Source: a virus. From it: a stretch of 39,280 bases of DNA. Shown here piece by piece: positions 1 through 7,167 of this stretch (position 1 is the stretch's first letter; each line of letters opens with the position of its first letter). Location: the IMG/VR virus record IMGVR_UViG_3300044712_000276, positions 1 to 39,280 of that record. The stretch is one strand, 5' to 3'. Made by a program: the position numbers and the translations under genes. Under the pieces are notes generated by a model, which saw only the letters and a program-made list of their open reading frames with translations, was not told the origin of the DNA and searched no databases.

Positions 1-352
1 TTTTAAATTCTTCTGCATGTTCTTTGCTTTCTTCTACTTGATCGGAGAATTCACGTTCTGCTTCGTGTTTCTCCAATGCAGCTTGCGATTGGAATGAAGG
101 ATACATTTCTGTAAACTCATATGTTTCACCTTCAATTGCAAGCTCAAGACACCTTTTCGTATCTGGTTTTCCAATCAATAGTTCTAGATGACCCCAAGCA
201 TGTTTAATTTCTTGATCTGCGGTTTCTTCGAAATGTTTTGCAACATCTTCAAAACCTTGTTCGCGGGCAATCTTGGCAAAATAACGATACTTAATATGTG
301 CCATTGACTCGCCTGCCAATGCACTTTCTAGATTTTTAATCGTAACAGACAT
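1..352 (-). CDS. Rubrerythrin-like diiron protein, C-terminus cut by window edge
   Basis: The first 117 codons are visible; the stop lies beyond the left edge. The start is the ATG at 350-352, preceded by AAGGAG. The N-terminus matches the rubrerythrin/ferritin-like four-helix fold: an AGES motif near residues 13-16, tyrosines in a KYRYF segment, and EETADQEIKHAWGH around residues 43-56, which carries the ExxH iron ligands. Rubrerythrins reduce peroxide at a diiron centre. Whether the C-terminal rubredoxin domain is present cannot be seen. In a phage it would be an auxiliary stress gene protecting the infected cell, which is inference. It follows a terminator and a possible promoter of its own, so it may be transcribed apart from the tRNA gene upstream. 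Confidence 0.8.
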   Translation of the reverse strand, partial: MSVTIKNLESALAGESMAHIKYRYFAKIAREQGFEDVAKHFEETADQEIKHAWGHLELLIGKPDTKRCLELAIEGETYEFTEMYPSFQSQAALEKHEAEREFSDQVEESKEHAEEFK

Positions 353-375
353 AACACTCCTTGAAGTTCTTGTTA

Positions 376-400
376 AAATATATATGATAGTTTATGTCAA
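376..400 (-). promoter_or_regulatory. Possible sigma70-type promoter for rubrerythrin gene
   Basis: On the minus strand a perfect TTGACA (395-400) is followed by a very AT-rich stretch. No good -10 hexamer exists at exactly 17 nt; the best options (TTTTAA, TTTAAC) are poor matches. It lies just downstream of a terminator and upstream of the rubrerythrin start, which makes a promoter plausible. Confidence 0.35.
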
Positions 401-409
401 TAAACAAAG

Positions 410-449
410 AAAGTCTAATTGGAAGTTTCTATCTTCTCAATTAGACTTT
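410..449 (-). terminator. Hairpin terminator after the tRNA gene
   Basis: A perfect 12-bp inverted repeat (410-421 with 438-449, AAAGTCTAATTG and its complement) encloses a 16-nt loop. On the minus strand it comes right after the tRNA 3' end and is followed by the T-rich CTTTGTTTATTG. The plus-strand side also ends in TTTT, so it could act in both directions. Confidence 0.7.
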
Positions 450-455
450 TAAATA

Positions 456-532
456 TGGTGCGCCCACTAGGACTTGAACCTAGGACCAATGGATTATGAG
501 TCCACTGCTCTAACCAACTGAGCTATAGGCGC
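456..532 (-). tRNA. tRNA with CAU anticodon (Ile2 or Met)
   Basis: This 77-nt cloverleaf has a 7-bp acceptor stem (GCGCCTA with TGGGCGC, one G-T pair), a D-arm with TAGCTCAGTTGGTTAGAGCA, the anticodon loop CTCATAA, a T-arm with GGTTCAAGTCC, and an encoded 3' CCA. The CAU anticodon fits elongator Met, or Ile2 if the wobble C is converted to lysidine by host TilS; the sequence alone does not settle this. It is not an initiator type. Its 5' end lies 5 nt from the stop codon of the metallophosphoesterase gene, so it is probably processed from the same transcript. Confidence 0.93.
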
Positions 533-537
533 ACAAA

Positions 538-1437
538 TTAAACTTCAAAATATTGCAGTTTGAAGAAATCAGCTTGATCTTCATAACCCACATATCCACG
601 AGGGTTTGCAAGAATGCGTGTCGAACCAATCATATAATCAAAATTGTTGTGCGTATGACCATGAGTCCAAACTTTGATTTGAGGATGATCCAAAATGAAT
701 TCACTCAAGTCTGAACTGTAAGCACCGTTCACAACCACATCACGTTCATACTGCGGCTTCGTGGACAACTTGCTCGGTGCATGATGACCAACGACAACCC
801 ACTTTTCATTAGGTTTAGATTCTACACGATCCTTGAAAAATTGCAACGTCTTTTTGTGTTCACTGACAGATTTTTCTGGAGAAAACTTAGCATTGCGAGT
901 GTGGAATTCCATACTCACGATGTTCTCATAATCTACAGAACCATCTTCTCTACGTCCATATACGGGCGTTTTGTAATGAACGACTTCAGACGAATCTTCA
1001 ACCAGTCTATAATCATTCATATAACCTTTGATGTGTGAAATCGTAAGCGGATCTTCTTTGTTCATGTCCGTCCAAAGAGTACCACCGACAATATGCACAT
1101 CACCAAATTGAATATAATCTACGTCAAGCACATGTAGATTAGTAAGATAGCGGAAGCGATCACGAATAATTCCAACAGACTTAGAAAAGTCACCATGATA
1201 ATGTTCGTGATTCCCCAATACATACACAACTCTAGGAAATCTTGCACAACATTCCTGGAAGAACGTGTGAACACCATCAGATTTTTTGTTTTGAGAAATC
1301 TCATAAACATCACGTTCCATAATATCTTTTGCAACACAAATGTCGCCAGACAGGATCAAGACATCCGCATTTTCGGTATTTTCAAGAGAAATACCACCAA
1401 ATTCAAGATGCACATCAGAACAAAGAGCAAATTTCAT
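538..1437 (-). CDS. Calcineurin-like metallophosphoesterase
   Basis: The 299-residue protein has the full set of metallophosphoesterase motifs: SDVH (7-10), GDIC (31-34), GNHEHY (75-80), a GHH block near residue 218 and GHTH near 263. These supply the Asp, His and Asn ligands of a two-metal site that hydrolyses phosphomono- or diesters. The substrate cannot be told; phage members include nucleotide phosphatases and RNA or DNA phosphoesterases. It is distinct from gp47, which lies elsewhere in this window. No signal peptide is seen, so it should be cytoplasmic. Its ATG overlaps the stop of the upstream 66-residue gene (ATGA), indicating translational coupling. Confidence 0.88.
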   Translation of the reverse strand: MKFALCSDVHLEFGGISLENTENADVLILSGDICVAKDIMERDVYEISQNKKSDGVHTFFQECCARFPRVVYVLGNHEHYHGDFSKSVGIIRDRFRYLTNLHVLDVDYIQFGDVHIVGGTLWTDMNKEDPLTISHIKGYMNDYRLVEDSSEVVHYKTPVYGRREDGSVDYENIVSMEFHTRNAKFSPEKSVSEHKKTLQFFKDRVESKPNEKWVVVGHHAPSKLSTKPQYERDVVVNGAYSSDLSEFILDHPQIKVWTHGHTHNNFDYMIGSTRILANPRGYVGYEDQADFFKLQYFEV

Positions 1438-1634
1438 TTACATTTTTCCAAAGAGTCTTTACGCATATAATGCAGTTGTTGGGTCCTCACATTAGAAGGA
1501 TCAAATTTATTCACAGCAATAAATTCCACACCGTCAATTTGACGGGAAGGCCAATGTGAAAACGTGTAATAAACTTCCAAAGGAGAAAGTTTATTTCTAA
1601 GTTTGATAGGTTTTTGTGTTACAGCAGTGTTCAT
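1434..1634 (-). CDS. Small hypothetical protein (66 aa)
   Basis: Not recognised. This basic 66-residue protein has no membrane segment. It starts at an ATG with GGAG 9 nt upstream, and that GGAG lies inside a strong hairpin (1641-1673), so its translation may be controlled. It overlaps the metallophosphoesterase start by 4 nt, and control at this gene would pass to that enzyme by coupling. The overlap and the ribosome binding site support a real gene. Confidence 0.7.
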   Translation of the reverse strand: MNTAVTQKPIKLRNKLSPLEVYYTFSHWPSRQIDGVEFIAVNKFDPSNVRTQQLHYMRKDSLEKCK

Positions 1635-1640
1635 TTAAAT

Positions 1641-1673
1641 ATACTCCAGGTGCATTCACCACACCTGAAGTAT
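1641..1673 (-). promoter_or_regulatory. Hairpin sequestering the ribosome binding site of the 66-aa gene
   Basis: A 12-bp stem with one G-U pair (1641-1652 with 1662-1673) and a 9-nt loop sits between the Hsp20 stop and the next start. On the minus strand the 3' arm CACCTGGAGTAT contains the only good Shine-Dalgarno sequence (GGAG, 1644-1647) for the ATG at 1634. There is no T-run after it, so it is not a classical terminator. A translational switch or an mRNA 3'-end stabiliser for hsp20 are both possible. Confidence 0.6.
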
Positions 1674-1686
1674 AACTCATTTTAAA

Positions 1687-2145
1687 TTAACTTGTCAAGA
1701 GACTTGTTGTTTTTTCGCTACCAGAGGTTCCGATAGGAATTTTTCGTGGTTTCTTTTCTTCCGGAATCATATTTTGTAATTTGATAACCAGAAGTCCGTC
1801 CACAATGTCAGCACTCTTAACAATTACGGTGTCTGCAACCGTGTATTTGTGAGAGAAGTTCCTTGTGCCGATTCCTCGGTGCAGATACTGAACTTCAGTT
1901 CTTGCAGTGTTGATTGCTCCGTTCACATACAATTTATTACCTTCAGAAGTGATTTCGATTTCATCACGTTTGAAACCTGAAACGGCAAGTTCAATCGTGT
2001 AATTCGTTTCATCTTCTTTGATGATATTGTATGGAGGATACGTTGGGATTTTGTTTTGCGTTAGCATGGCGTCGAACTCTTCCATTGTGGAAAGAAGTCG
2101 ATCAAAGCCAACAGTTGAAGGAAGTAGTGATCTACCATAGTTCAT
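1687..2145 (-). CDS. hsp20: Small heat shock protein, Hsp20/IbpA class
   Basis: The 152-residue alpha-crystallin-type chaperone holds unfolding proteins in a refoldable state. An IbpA-like N-terminal stretch ends in YPPYNII (37-43). The alpha-crystallin domain covers about 37-130, with GIGTRNFSHKY (91-101) and the conserved GLLVIKL strand (117-123). The C-terminal RKIPI (134-138) is the I-x-I motif that docks subunits into oligomers. Small heat shock proteins of this class are common in marine T4-like phages. AAGGAG precedes the ATG. An unusually long leader with several hairpins and a late-promoter-like octamer lies upstream, so late expression is likely. Confidence 0.93.
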   Translation of the reverse strand: MNYGRSLLPSTVGFDRLLSTMEEFDAMLTQNKIPTYPPYNIIKEDETNYTIELAVSGFKRDEIEITSEGNKLYVNGAINTARTEVQYLHRGIGTRNFSHKYTVADTVIVKSADIVDGLLVIKLQNMIPEEKKPRKIPIGTSGSEKTTSLLTS

Positions 2146-2368
2146 AGTTTTCTCCTTAAAAAGCGAGTTTATTAAAATTGCTACCCTGACGGCGTAACAT
2201 AATCCAGCTTACCTTATACTGGTCCGAACTAACGTGTCGGAGGTGTAATTACACGGACGCCTTTTGCCGTAGCATCAAACAGCCCTAAGGTGGGCAAAAT
2301 TGGCACCCCTGGATATTTTACTACCCTTCAGAGGCATGGTAGTTCCCATCCCGATGGGATATAAGTAT
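2146..2368 (-). promoter_or_regulatory. Structured 223-nt leader of hsp20 or small noncoding RNA
   Basis: No convincing gene lies here; the longest reading frames are under 40 codons and broken by stops. On the minus strand it folds locally into consecutive hairpins: TCCCAT-CGGG-ATGGGA (2344-2359); directly abutting it ACTACC...GGTAGT (2320-2325 with 2338-2343); GGGGTG...CACCTT (2288-2293 with 2304-2309); and the palindrome GTGTAATTACAC (2243-2254). It is GC-richer than other intergenic DNA here. In this compact genome such length implies function: a 5'-stabilised leader, a thermosensor-type element, or an independent RNA. Confidence 0.5.
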
Positions 2369-2373
2369 TTATT
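2366..2373 (-). promoter_or_regulatory. Late-promoter-like octamer upstream of hsp20 leader
   Basis: AATAAATA followed by CTTATATCCC on the minus strand overlaps the last codons of regA. The same AATAAATACT occurs before gp23. If used, the transcript would start about where the first leader hairpin (2344-2359) begins. Confidence 0.5.
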
Positions 2374-2773
2374 TACTTTGTGGCTTTTTACCGATATTAT
2401 ATTTCGGTATTAATTCCCAGTCATTCTTATCTTTGTGCGAGATAATTTTGACCTGAGATAATGAGACCGTAGGCTCTTTTGTTTTAGTTTCATCGACAAT
2501 TTTAACAAGTTCCCAATCCGACAATAAGTTTGCAACTGTATTTCTACGTGCTATGTCGTTCTCGGTAATATCCGTCGGTTTGCCGTCCAAAGAAAACAGT
2601 TCTTTAAAATGAACAATGTAGTATTTACCTTGCTTGTGTAAAATGTGGCAAGACTGATAAAGTATTTTCTCTTTTTTGGAAGCAACACCAATTCGCGTTA
2701 AAGTTTCACGAACTTTCAGGAAATCATCTTTTTCATCCAAGGTTACTTCAACCATATCTTCTATTTTTACCAT
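2369..2773 (-). CDS. regA: RegA translational repressor
   Basis: The 134-residue protein is homologous to T4 RegA (122 residues), which binds AU-rich start regions of early phage mRNAs and blocks ribosome entry. The conserved core is clear: DDFLKVRETLTRIGVA near the N-terminus, then KILYQSCHILHKQGKYYIVHFKEL (described in two parts to keep it short: residues about 36-48 and 49-60), followed by RRNTVANLLSDWELVKI. The C-terminal 40 residues are longer and more polar than in T4. Its start overlaps the gp62 stop by one base (TAATG), as expected in the 45-44-62-regA operon. In T4 the DNA polymerase gene 43 follows; here it does not. Confidence 0.95.
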   Translation of the reverse strand: MVKIEDMVEVTLDEKDDFLKVRETLTRIGVASKKEKILYQSCHILHKQGKYYIVHFKELFSLDGKPTDITENDIARRNTVANLLSDWELVKIVDETKTKEPTVSLSQVKIISHKDKNDWELIPKYNIGKKPQSK

Positions 2774-3153
2774 TATTTTTTCACTCCACCTTTTTCTAGT
2801 TTTTCTTTTATTAAAGTGATTTGTTCATCGGTTAAAATACGTAGGGCTTCTTTTGCTTTCTCGTTGGAGTAACCAAAATATTCTTTAACGCATTCTAAGT
2901 CTTTAACGGCCGACGTTTTTTGCCACGGTTGGAATTTCCGTTTCATCGGTCTGATGGTATTTAGAAGATACTGGTATTGTAGTTTTCCATCCAGATTCGG
3001 GTTCATATTCATCTCGTTTGCATACATGATGCAGTCCACGTGATATGAAAGTGAACGGTTAACTAGAAAAGGTTTATAGTCTTTCTCCTCATCCAAAACA
3101 TCTTTCTTTGTCTGAAGAATGCTTGGAATAATTTCTTTGAAAAGGTCTGCCAT
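2773..3153 (-). CDS. 62: Clamp loader small subunit gp62
   Basis: The 126-residue protein resembles the N-terminal part of T4 gp62 (187 residues). The conserved YKPFLVNRSLSYHVDCIMYANEMN segment spans about residues 26-49. One gp62 joins four gp44 subunits to load the gp45 clamp at primer-template junctions. It is shorter than the T4 protein at the C-terminus, which is usual in distant T4-like phages. One-base stop/start overlaps with both gp44 and regA indicate tight translational coupling. Confidence 0.92.
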   Translation of the reverse strand: MADLFKEIIPSILQTKKDVLDEEKDYKPFLVNRSLSYHVDCIMYANEMNMNPNLDGKLQYQYLLNTIRPMKRKFQPWQKTSAVKDLECVKEYFGYSNEKAKEALRILTDEQITLIKEKLEKGGVKK

Positions 3154-4100
3154 TATTTGAACTCACATTCCACCATGAATTCAGTTAGACAAGCCATCAT
3201 ATTAATCTCTTGATCTGCAACGAAAGCAGACTGATACTGATACTTAGAAAGAATCAATACAGCTTGAGGAATGCTATCAGGCTTCAGAAAATCATACATT
3301 GAATCATAGATAGAACGAATGATAGAATTAGGATCATTGTCCAAGCTGTTAGTAACCCACTTACGTGCGGAACCAAAATCTTTCTCTCTAATAGACTTAA
3401 TCAGCGTAGTCATGTTTGCATCAGAAATTGCTGCCAACAGTCCCTTATCGATTGTGCGATTAGAGTTCGATGCATATCGTTGCAGTTCATTAAGAATGCG
3501 ACGATTATCTGGAAAGTGTTTAGTGATTACAGAAGCAACAACTTCCTTTTCATAAGCAATTTCTTCTTCTTTCAGAATCCATTCGACACGTTTGAAGAAC
3601 TGTGTAGCCATCTTTGCTTTTTGTCCGTTCTGGATTTTGAAGTCCACAACAGAACAACGTGAATGCAAAGGTGCAATGATACGATTCTTGAAGTTACAGG
3701 TCAGAATGAAAGAGCAGTTATGTGCAAACTCTTCCATGAAGTTACGCAGCGCAGGCTGAACAGATTCTGCATTGGTATAATCTGCCTCATCAATAATGAC
3801 GACCTTTCGGCCGCCAGACAGACTCATCGATGATGCGTAGTTTTTAATTTTGGTTCGGAAGGTCTCAATAAGGCGGCCCTCATCCGACCCGTTGATGACG
3901 ATGTAGTCGCATCCGACTTCTTCGCAAAGAGCCTTTGCGATTGTAGTTTTACCGACGCCTGCGGATCCAGCAAGTAGCAAATTTGGGATTTCTTTTCTGT
4001 TAACATATTCCTGAAATGTAGTTTTAAGATTCTCTGGAAGAATACAGTCTTCAACTTTGTGAGGACGATACTTCTCTACCCACAACATTTGGTCGCTCAT
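3153..4100 (-). CDS. 44: Clamp loader ATPase gp44
   Basis: The 315-residue AAA+ ATPase is the RFC-small-subunit-like part of the clamp loader (T4 gp44 is 319 residues). Walker A is GSAGVGKT (45-52), Walker B VVIIDEAD (100-107), and the arginine-finger SRC motif is at 147-149. The N-terminal WVEKYRP box (7-13) is the classical RFC box. The C-terminal third is the helical collar. ATP binding opens gp45 around DNA. It starts the 44-62-regA unit, with a short 32-nt gap from the upstream small gene. Confidence 0.96.
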   Translation of the reverse strand: MSDQMLWVEKYRPHKVEDCILPENLKTTFQEYVNRKEIPNLLLAGSAGVGKTTIAKALCEEVGCDYIVINGSDEGRLIETFRTKIKNYASSMSLSGGRKVVIIDEADYTNAESVQPALRNFMEEFAHNCSFILTCNFKNRIIAPLHSRCSVVDFKIQNGQKAKMATQFFKRVEWILKEEEIAYEKEVVASVITKHFPDNRRILNELQRYASNSNRTIDKGLLAAISDANMTTLIKSIREKDFGSARKWVTNSLDNDPNSIIRSIYDSMYDFLKPDSIPQAVLILSKYQYQSAFVADQEINMMACLTEFMVECEFK

Positions 4101-4132
4101 TCAAAATCTCCATAATATAAAAATTCATTTTA

Positions 4133-4480
4133 TCACACTTTTCGCCAAATGTCATTTTCTTTGACGTATAGTTTGCCGTCAGGACCAGGTACAAGTTTCA
4201 CATCAACCTTTTTTTCCGTACCCTCTTTGTATCTTGGTCCAATACTGAAGACGTAATAGGGATGACCAAGATAGTTTCCTGGTGGCAATTCTTCGCCGTA
4301 TGTTGCAGTCAATTGCAACACCGGCTTAGTGTTCAATTGTTCTTCCAATTCTTTAGTCGGAAGCTCATCTTGTTTGTAAACAATTCTCTCTGTTGCTTCT
4401 TTGTAACCGGCAATACCAGCCAAAAAAAGGCCTGTTAAACCCAGGCCTTTTGCAAACTTTCTACGTGCGTTGTCCGTCAT
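4133..4480 (-). CDS. Hypothetical protein with Tat-like signal sequence
   Basis: The 115-residue protein is not recognised. Its N-terminus carries ARRKFAKGLGLTGLFLAGIAG (starting at residue 5; one residue beyond the RRxFxK core is enough to see the pattern): a twin-arginine RRKFAK motif followed by a short, weakly hydrophobic stretch, as in Tat export signals. The rest is polar, with PGNYLGHPYYVFSIGP (about 67-82) and a lysine-rich tail. It may instead be a membrane-anchored protein. It is read in the clamp operon; its start overlaps the upstream gene by 4 nt (ATGA). Confidence 0.75.
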   Translation of the reverse strand: MTDNARRKFAKGLGLTGLFLAGIAGYKEATERIVYKQDELPTKELEEQLNTKPVLQLTATYGEELPPGNYLGHPYYVFSIGPRYKEGTEKKVDVKLVPGPDGKLYVKENDIWRKV

Positions 4481-4752
4481 TTCGTTTCTGTGACACCAAG
4501 ATATAGCGCCTCAAACTCATTGTCTTCGGATACTTCTTCTTGGAAAGATTGCTTGTGATGTGCTTTGGCCATCCTACGCAGAACTTTTTTAGGAATCTTA
4601 TGAGCATCATACATTGCATCCATAATATCCTTGATTGCTTCTTTATGCGCTTCGATGATTGTCATTTCATTTGAAATTTCAGACAATGAATCACGGATTG
4701 CTTTCAGATCATCTTCAGCAAATGTTCCATAAAGTGTAGTTACAGTGGTCAT
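4477..4752 (-). CDS. DsbA-like phage transcription regulator (tentative)
   Basis: The 91-residue, mainly helical protein has a charged central segment, AHKEAIKDIMDAMYDAHK (35-52), then IPKKVLRRMAKAHHKQSF (53-70) and an acidic tail. This pattern (helix, KIPKKVLRRM, helix) fits my recollection of the T4 DsbA family (PF11126), a double-strand DNA binding protein that aids late transcription. The match is by eye and not certain. It sits between gp45 and gp44, and gp45 is the clamp that activates late promoters, so a transcription role would fit. The stop overlaps the following ATG (ATGA). Confidence 0.6.
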   Translation of the reverse strand: MTTVTTLYGTFAEDDLKAIRDSLSEISNEMTIIEAHKEAIKDIMDAMYDAHKIPKKVLRRMAKAHHKQSFQEEVSEDNEFEALYLGVTETK

Positions 4753-4753
4753 A

Positions 4754-5434
4754 TTATCCTTCGTATTTCGAACCAGTTTCAGACATTACCCAATATTCAA
4801 TAGGCACATTCGTATTTTTAAAATGTGCAATACCTTTGGCAGCAATCTTCACATCATAAGAACCTTCGATGAAACGGAGATTCTCGGTGGCAAAGATCAT
4901 TCGATACTTCTTGCCATCAGGGTTGACATTCAATTCGGTGGTGTTCACATCAGCAGAATCATCTTTGGCATCAAAAGTTTGAATCTTCACTTTCGAACCA
5001 TCAGAAACAAAAGCAATGTTGGGAGAACTCAGTGCAGAAGCCATCTTGGTAACCCAAGTAATTTCTTCAGCAGTCAACGTGAAATTGATTTCAGTTTCAC
5101 CCATATTGATTTTTTTATCTGGCGGAACCAAGATAACATCTTTTGAAGCTTTACGATAATTCGTTTTGCTTCGACCACCAAAAGTTTTGATAATGATATG
5201 CTTGTCATCAAACTCAATTTCAGGTGTATCTTTTTGCAAAGATAGAACACCCAAGAATTTGTTCAAATCATAGATACCAAAATCGTTGTCAAAATTTTCA
5301 GACAACTCGGCACGTGCAAGAATGTTTTTCTGTTTCGAAATGGTTTCGATAACATTACCTTTCTTGACGAAAATACCTTCGTTGATGATAGAAAAGTTTT
5401 TAAGAACGCTTACAGTGTTTGTGGAAAGTTTCAT
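4754..5434 (-). CDS. 45: Sliding clamp gp45
   Basis: The 226-residue protein is collinear with T4 gp45 (228 residues), the trimeric PCNA-like ring that gives the polymerase processivity and activates late promoters with gp55. It has the N-terminal MKLSTNTVSVLKNFSIINEG (1-20), FGIYDLNKFLGVLSL in the first domain, and an AKGIAHFKN-type C-terminal strand. It starts at an ATG with AAGGAG. The stop is one base from the start of the DsbA-like gene. Confidence 0.95.
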   Translation of the reverse strand: MKLSTNTVSVLKNFSIINEGIFVKKGNVIETISKQKNILARAELSENFDNDFGIYDLNKFLGVLSLQKDTPEIEFDDKHIIIKTFGGRSKTNYRKASKDVILVPPDKKINMGETEINFTLTAEEITWVTKMASALSSPNIAFVSDGSKVKIQTFDAKDDSADVNTTELNVNPDGKKYRMIFATENLRFIEGSYDVKIAAKGIAHFKNTNVPIEYWVMSETGSKYEG

Positions 5435-5454
5435 AACAATACTCCTTCAAAATA

Positions 5455-6102
5455 TCACTCAATCATACTTGATCCGAAAGACCGTGTCAAGCATGTAACA
5501 ATTTTCTTTTTCAAATCTTCCTTTGAACCGTTGTTGTCAATCACATAATCGATATGAGATCCAACCCACTTCCATTCGGACTCATGGATATTTTCTTTAT
5601 CCATGAAAGATTTTGCTTTTTCATCGCCGCGGTTGGCTCTAGCGGCAATCGAGTACCAGTGTGGTGGAATACCTCTTTGTACTTCAATCAGAATTCCACC
5701 CTGAGATGAAATCATCTGTACTTCATTGGGGAAACGAACATCAGTGATGACAATATTTTCAATGCCTTTTGCCATCAATGATTGCATCTTCATTTTCAAT
5801 TTGATGACCCATAGATCAGCATGAAAAACATCTCGACCAACTTCCGTTCCCATCAACTGTAATGCTTTTCTTGGCGTGAAATCGAAACCGAATTCTTTGG
5901 ACCAAAAAGGATCAACCTTCTCTCGGAACTGACGAGATTCTTCGGTATCACCTTCCAACAATTCGCGTTTCCAACCAAACATCAAAGACGTAACATCTTT
6001 AACACTTTCGGCGAAACTGATAGGGTGGAATCCTTCTTCACAGAGGATTTCACCCATAGTTCCTTTTCCGGATCCAATAAATCCAAGAACACCAACAATC
6101 AT
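5455..6102 (-). CDS. Deoxynucleoside monophosphate kinase, T4 gp1 type
   Basis: The 215-residue P-loop kinase has GFIGSGKGT at 7-15. The LMGTEVGRD segment and ITDVRFPNE, with the Asp-Arg pair, are typical of the T4 gene 1 dNMP kinase family. T4 gp1 (241 residues) phosphorylates dGMP, dTMP and hydroxymethyl-dCMP; the exact nucleotides used here cannot be told. It supplies dNDPs for replication. The start overlaps the preceding gene's stop by 4 nt (ATGA), and gp45 follows after about 20 nt. Confidence 0.85.
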   Translation of the reverse strand: MIVGVLGFIGSGKGTMGEILCEEGFHPISFAESVKDVTSLMFGWKRELLEGDTEESRQFREKVDPFWSKEFGFDFTPRKALQLMGTEVGRDVFHADLWVIKLKMKMQSLMAKGIENIVITDVRFPNEVQMISSQGGILIEVQRGIPPHWYSIAARANRGDEKAKSFMDKENIHESEWKWVGSHIDYVIDNNGSKEDLKKKIVTCLTRSFGSSMIE

Positions 6103-6338
6103 TTTACTTTCCTGTAAGTACCTTGTTCTTTAGAATTCCAAATTAGGTTACCTTGTGCCATCTGATGCACTTTGTATTTCGCAACAAGGCGGCGATCTTT
6201 GTAATCACTGAACGACTCATTCTCAAGCCGCTGTGGAACAAACAAAGTTTTCAAGTCAACGGTGGACTCAAGTTCATTTTCAACAACATCAACAGGGATA
6301 ACGTCAGCCAAGTTATCCGTGGTAACAACTTCTTGCAT
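6099..6338 (-). CDS. Small hypothetical protein (79 aa)
   Basis: Not recognised. The acidic first half (VIPVDVVENELE) is followed by a basic, aromatic half ending in GTYRKVK. The longest reading frame begins with GTG at 6341, but the ATG at 6338 forms a TGATG junction with the upstream glycosyltransferase stop and has GGAG 7 nt ahead, so I place the start there. The overlaps at both ends support translation within the operon. Confidence 0.65.
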   Translation of the reverse strand: MQEVVTTDNLADVIPVDVVENELESTVDLKTLFVPQRLENESFSDYKDRRLVAKYKVHQMAQGNLIWNSKEQGTYRKVK

Positions 6339-7156
6339 CACATTTCTCCAACAAAATTAGCAACCGCAGGCATATCACCGTGGAAATGATAAGTGCCGAT
6401 ATGTTGTGTTCTCATCCATGGACACAACCAAATTTGACCGCCCAATTTTCTCCAAAGTTGGCAGAACATGTAATCTTCAGAAAGATAACGATCTGAACCG
6501 CCGCCAGTGGCAGAATCTTTTGTATCGATAATCGTATCGAAATATGCATGAATATAACGCGAACCATCGAAGTGTGCTTGACCAACATGGTCGGGTTTAT
6601 AACGAAGTTGCGGGTAAGCTTGTTCCATTTGAGGGAAAACTTCGCGCTTAATCATCATAAAACCAGTACCGATTTCGAGAACTTCTAGTGGATCAGAAAC
6701 TGAAAATTGTGCTGTACCTTTTACTGGGTTGAACACGTAATCACCGGTAACTTTTTCTAGTGTGCCAGCATCGATATCTGGATTCATCTGCACAGCTTTT
6801 TTCACTGAGCGCCATTTGATGGCTTTCTTGGGATAAGGTCCACCGATAACATCTTTATCCAGTGCAAGCATTGCAATAACGTCTTGTGGGTTAAAGTTGA
6901 TATCTGAATCAATGAATAGCATGTGAGTGCAATCGGAACGATGCAAGAACTCATCGACAAGATAGTTTCTTGCGCGTGTAATTAGCGATTCATTGAAAAG
7001 GAATGAGAATTTAATGTTGATTCCATATTGAATACAAACGCCTTGAAGATCAAGGCAAGCTTTCATATAGAGTCCATGATTCATGCCACCATACATTGGC
7101 GTAGCCACAAATAGGCTTTTTTTTCTAAGTTCGTCTGTTTTGATTTGAATTTCCAT
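6338..7156 (-). CDS. Glycosyltransferase-like protein (GT-A fold)
   Basis: The 272-residue protein has the hallmarks of a GT-A nucleotide-sugar glycosyltransferase: VATPMYGG near the N-terminus (18-24), RARN (61-64), the metal-binding FIDSDI with its DxD motif (81-86), GGPYPKK, and a C-terminal SEDYMFC acidic motif. It could modify phage DNA, virion proteins or host glycans; none can be chosen. A GTG at 7162 would extend the frame by two codons, but the GGAG directly upstream is correctly spaced only for the ATG at 7156. A terminator separates it from the HTH gene, so readthrough or an unseen promoter must supply transcription. Confidence 0.82.
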   Translation of the reverse strand: MEIQIKTDELRKKSLFVATPMYGGMNHGLYMKACLDLQGVCIQYGINIKFSFLFNESLITRARNYLVDEFLHRSDCTHMLFIDSDINFNPQDVIAMLALDKDVIGGPYPKKAIKWRSVKKAVQMNPDIDAGTLEKVTGDYVFNPVKGTAQFSVSDPLEVLEIGTGFMMIKREVFPQMEQAYPQLRYKPDHVGQAHFDGSRYIHAYFDTIIDTKDSATGGGSDRYLSEDYMFCQLWRKLGGQIWLCPWMRTQHIGTYHFHGDMPAVANFVGEM

Positions 7157-7167
7157 TTGCACTCCAA

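Noticed and set aside
2230-2338. Short reading frames in the hsp20 leader (24 and about 34 codons)
   Set aside because: Both lack a good ribosome binding site and the longer one has no ATG near its beginning; hairpin structure explains the region better.
4745-5146. Plus-strand 133-codon ORF opposite gp45
   Set aside because: It lies wholly antisense to a clear gp45 and is hydrophobic and His/Ile/Phe-rich like a shadow frame.
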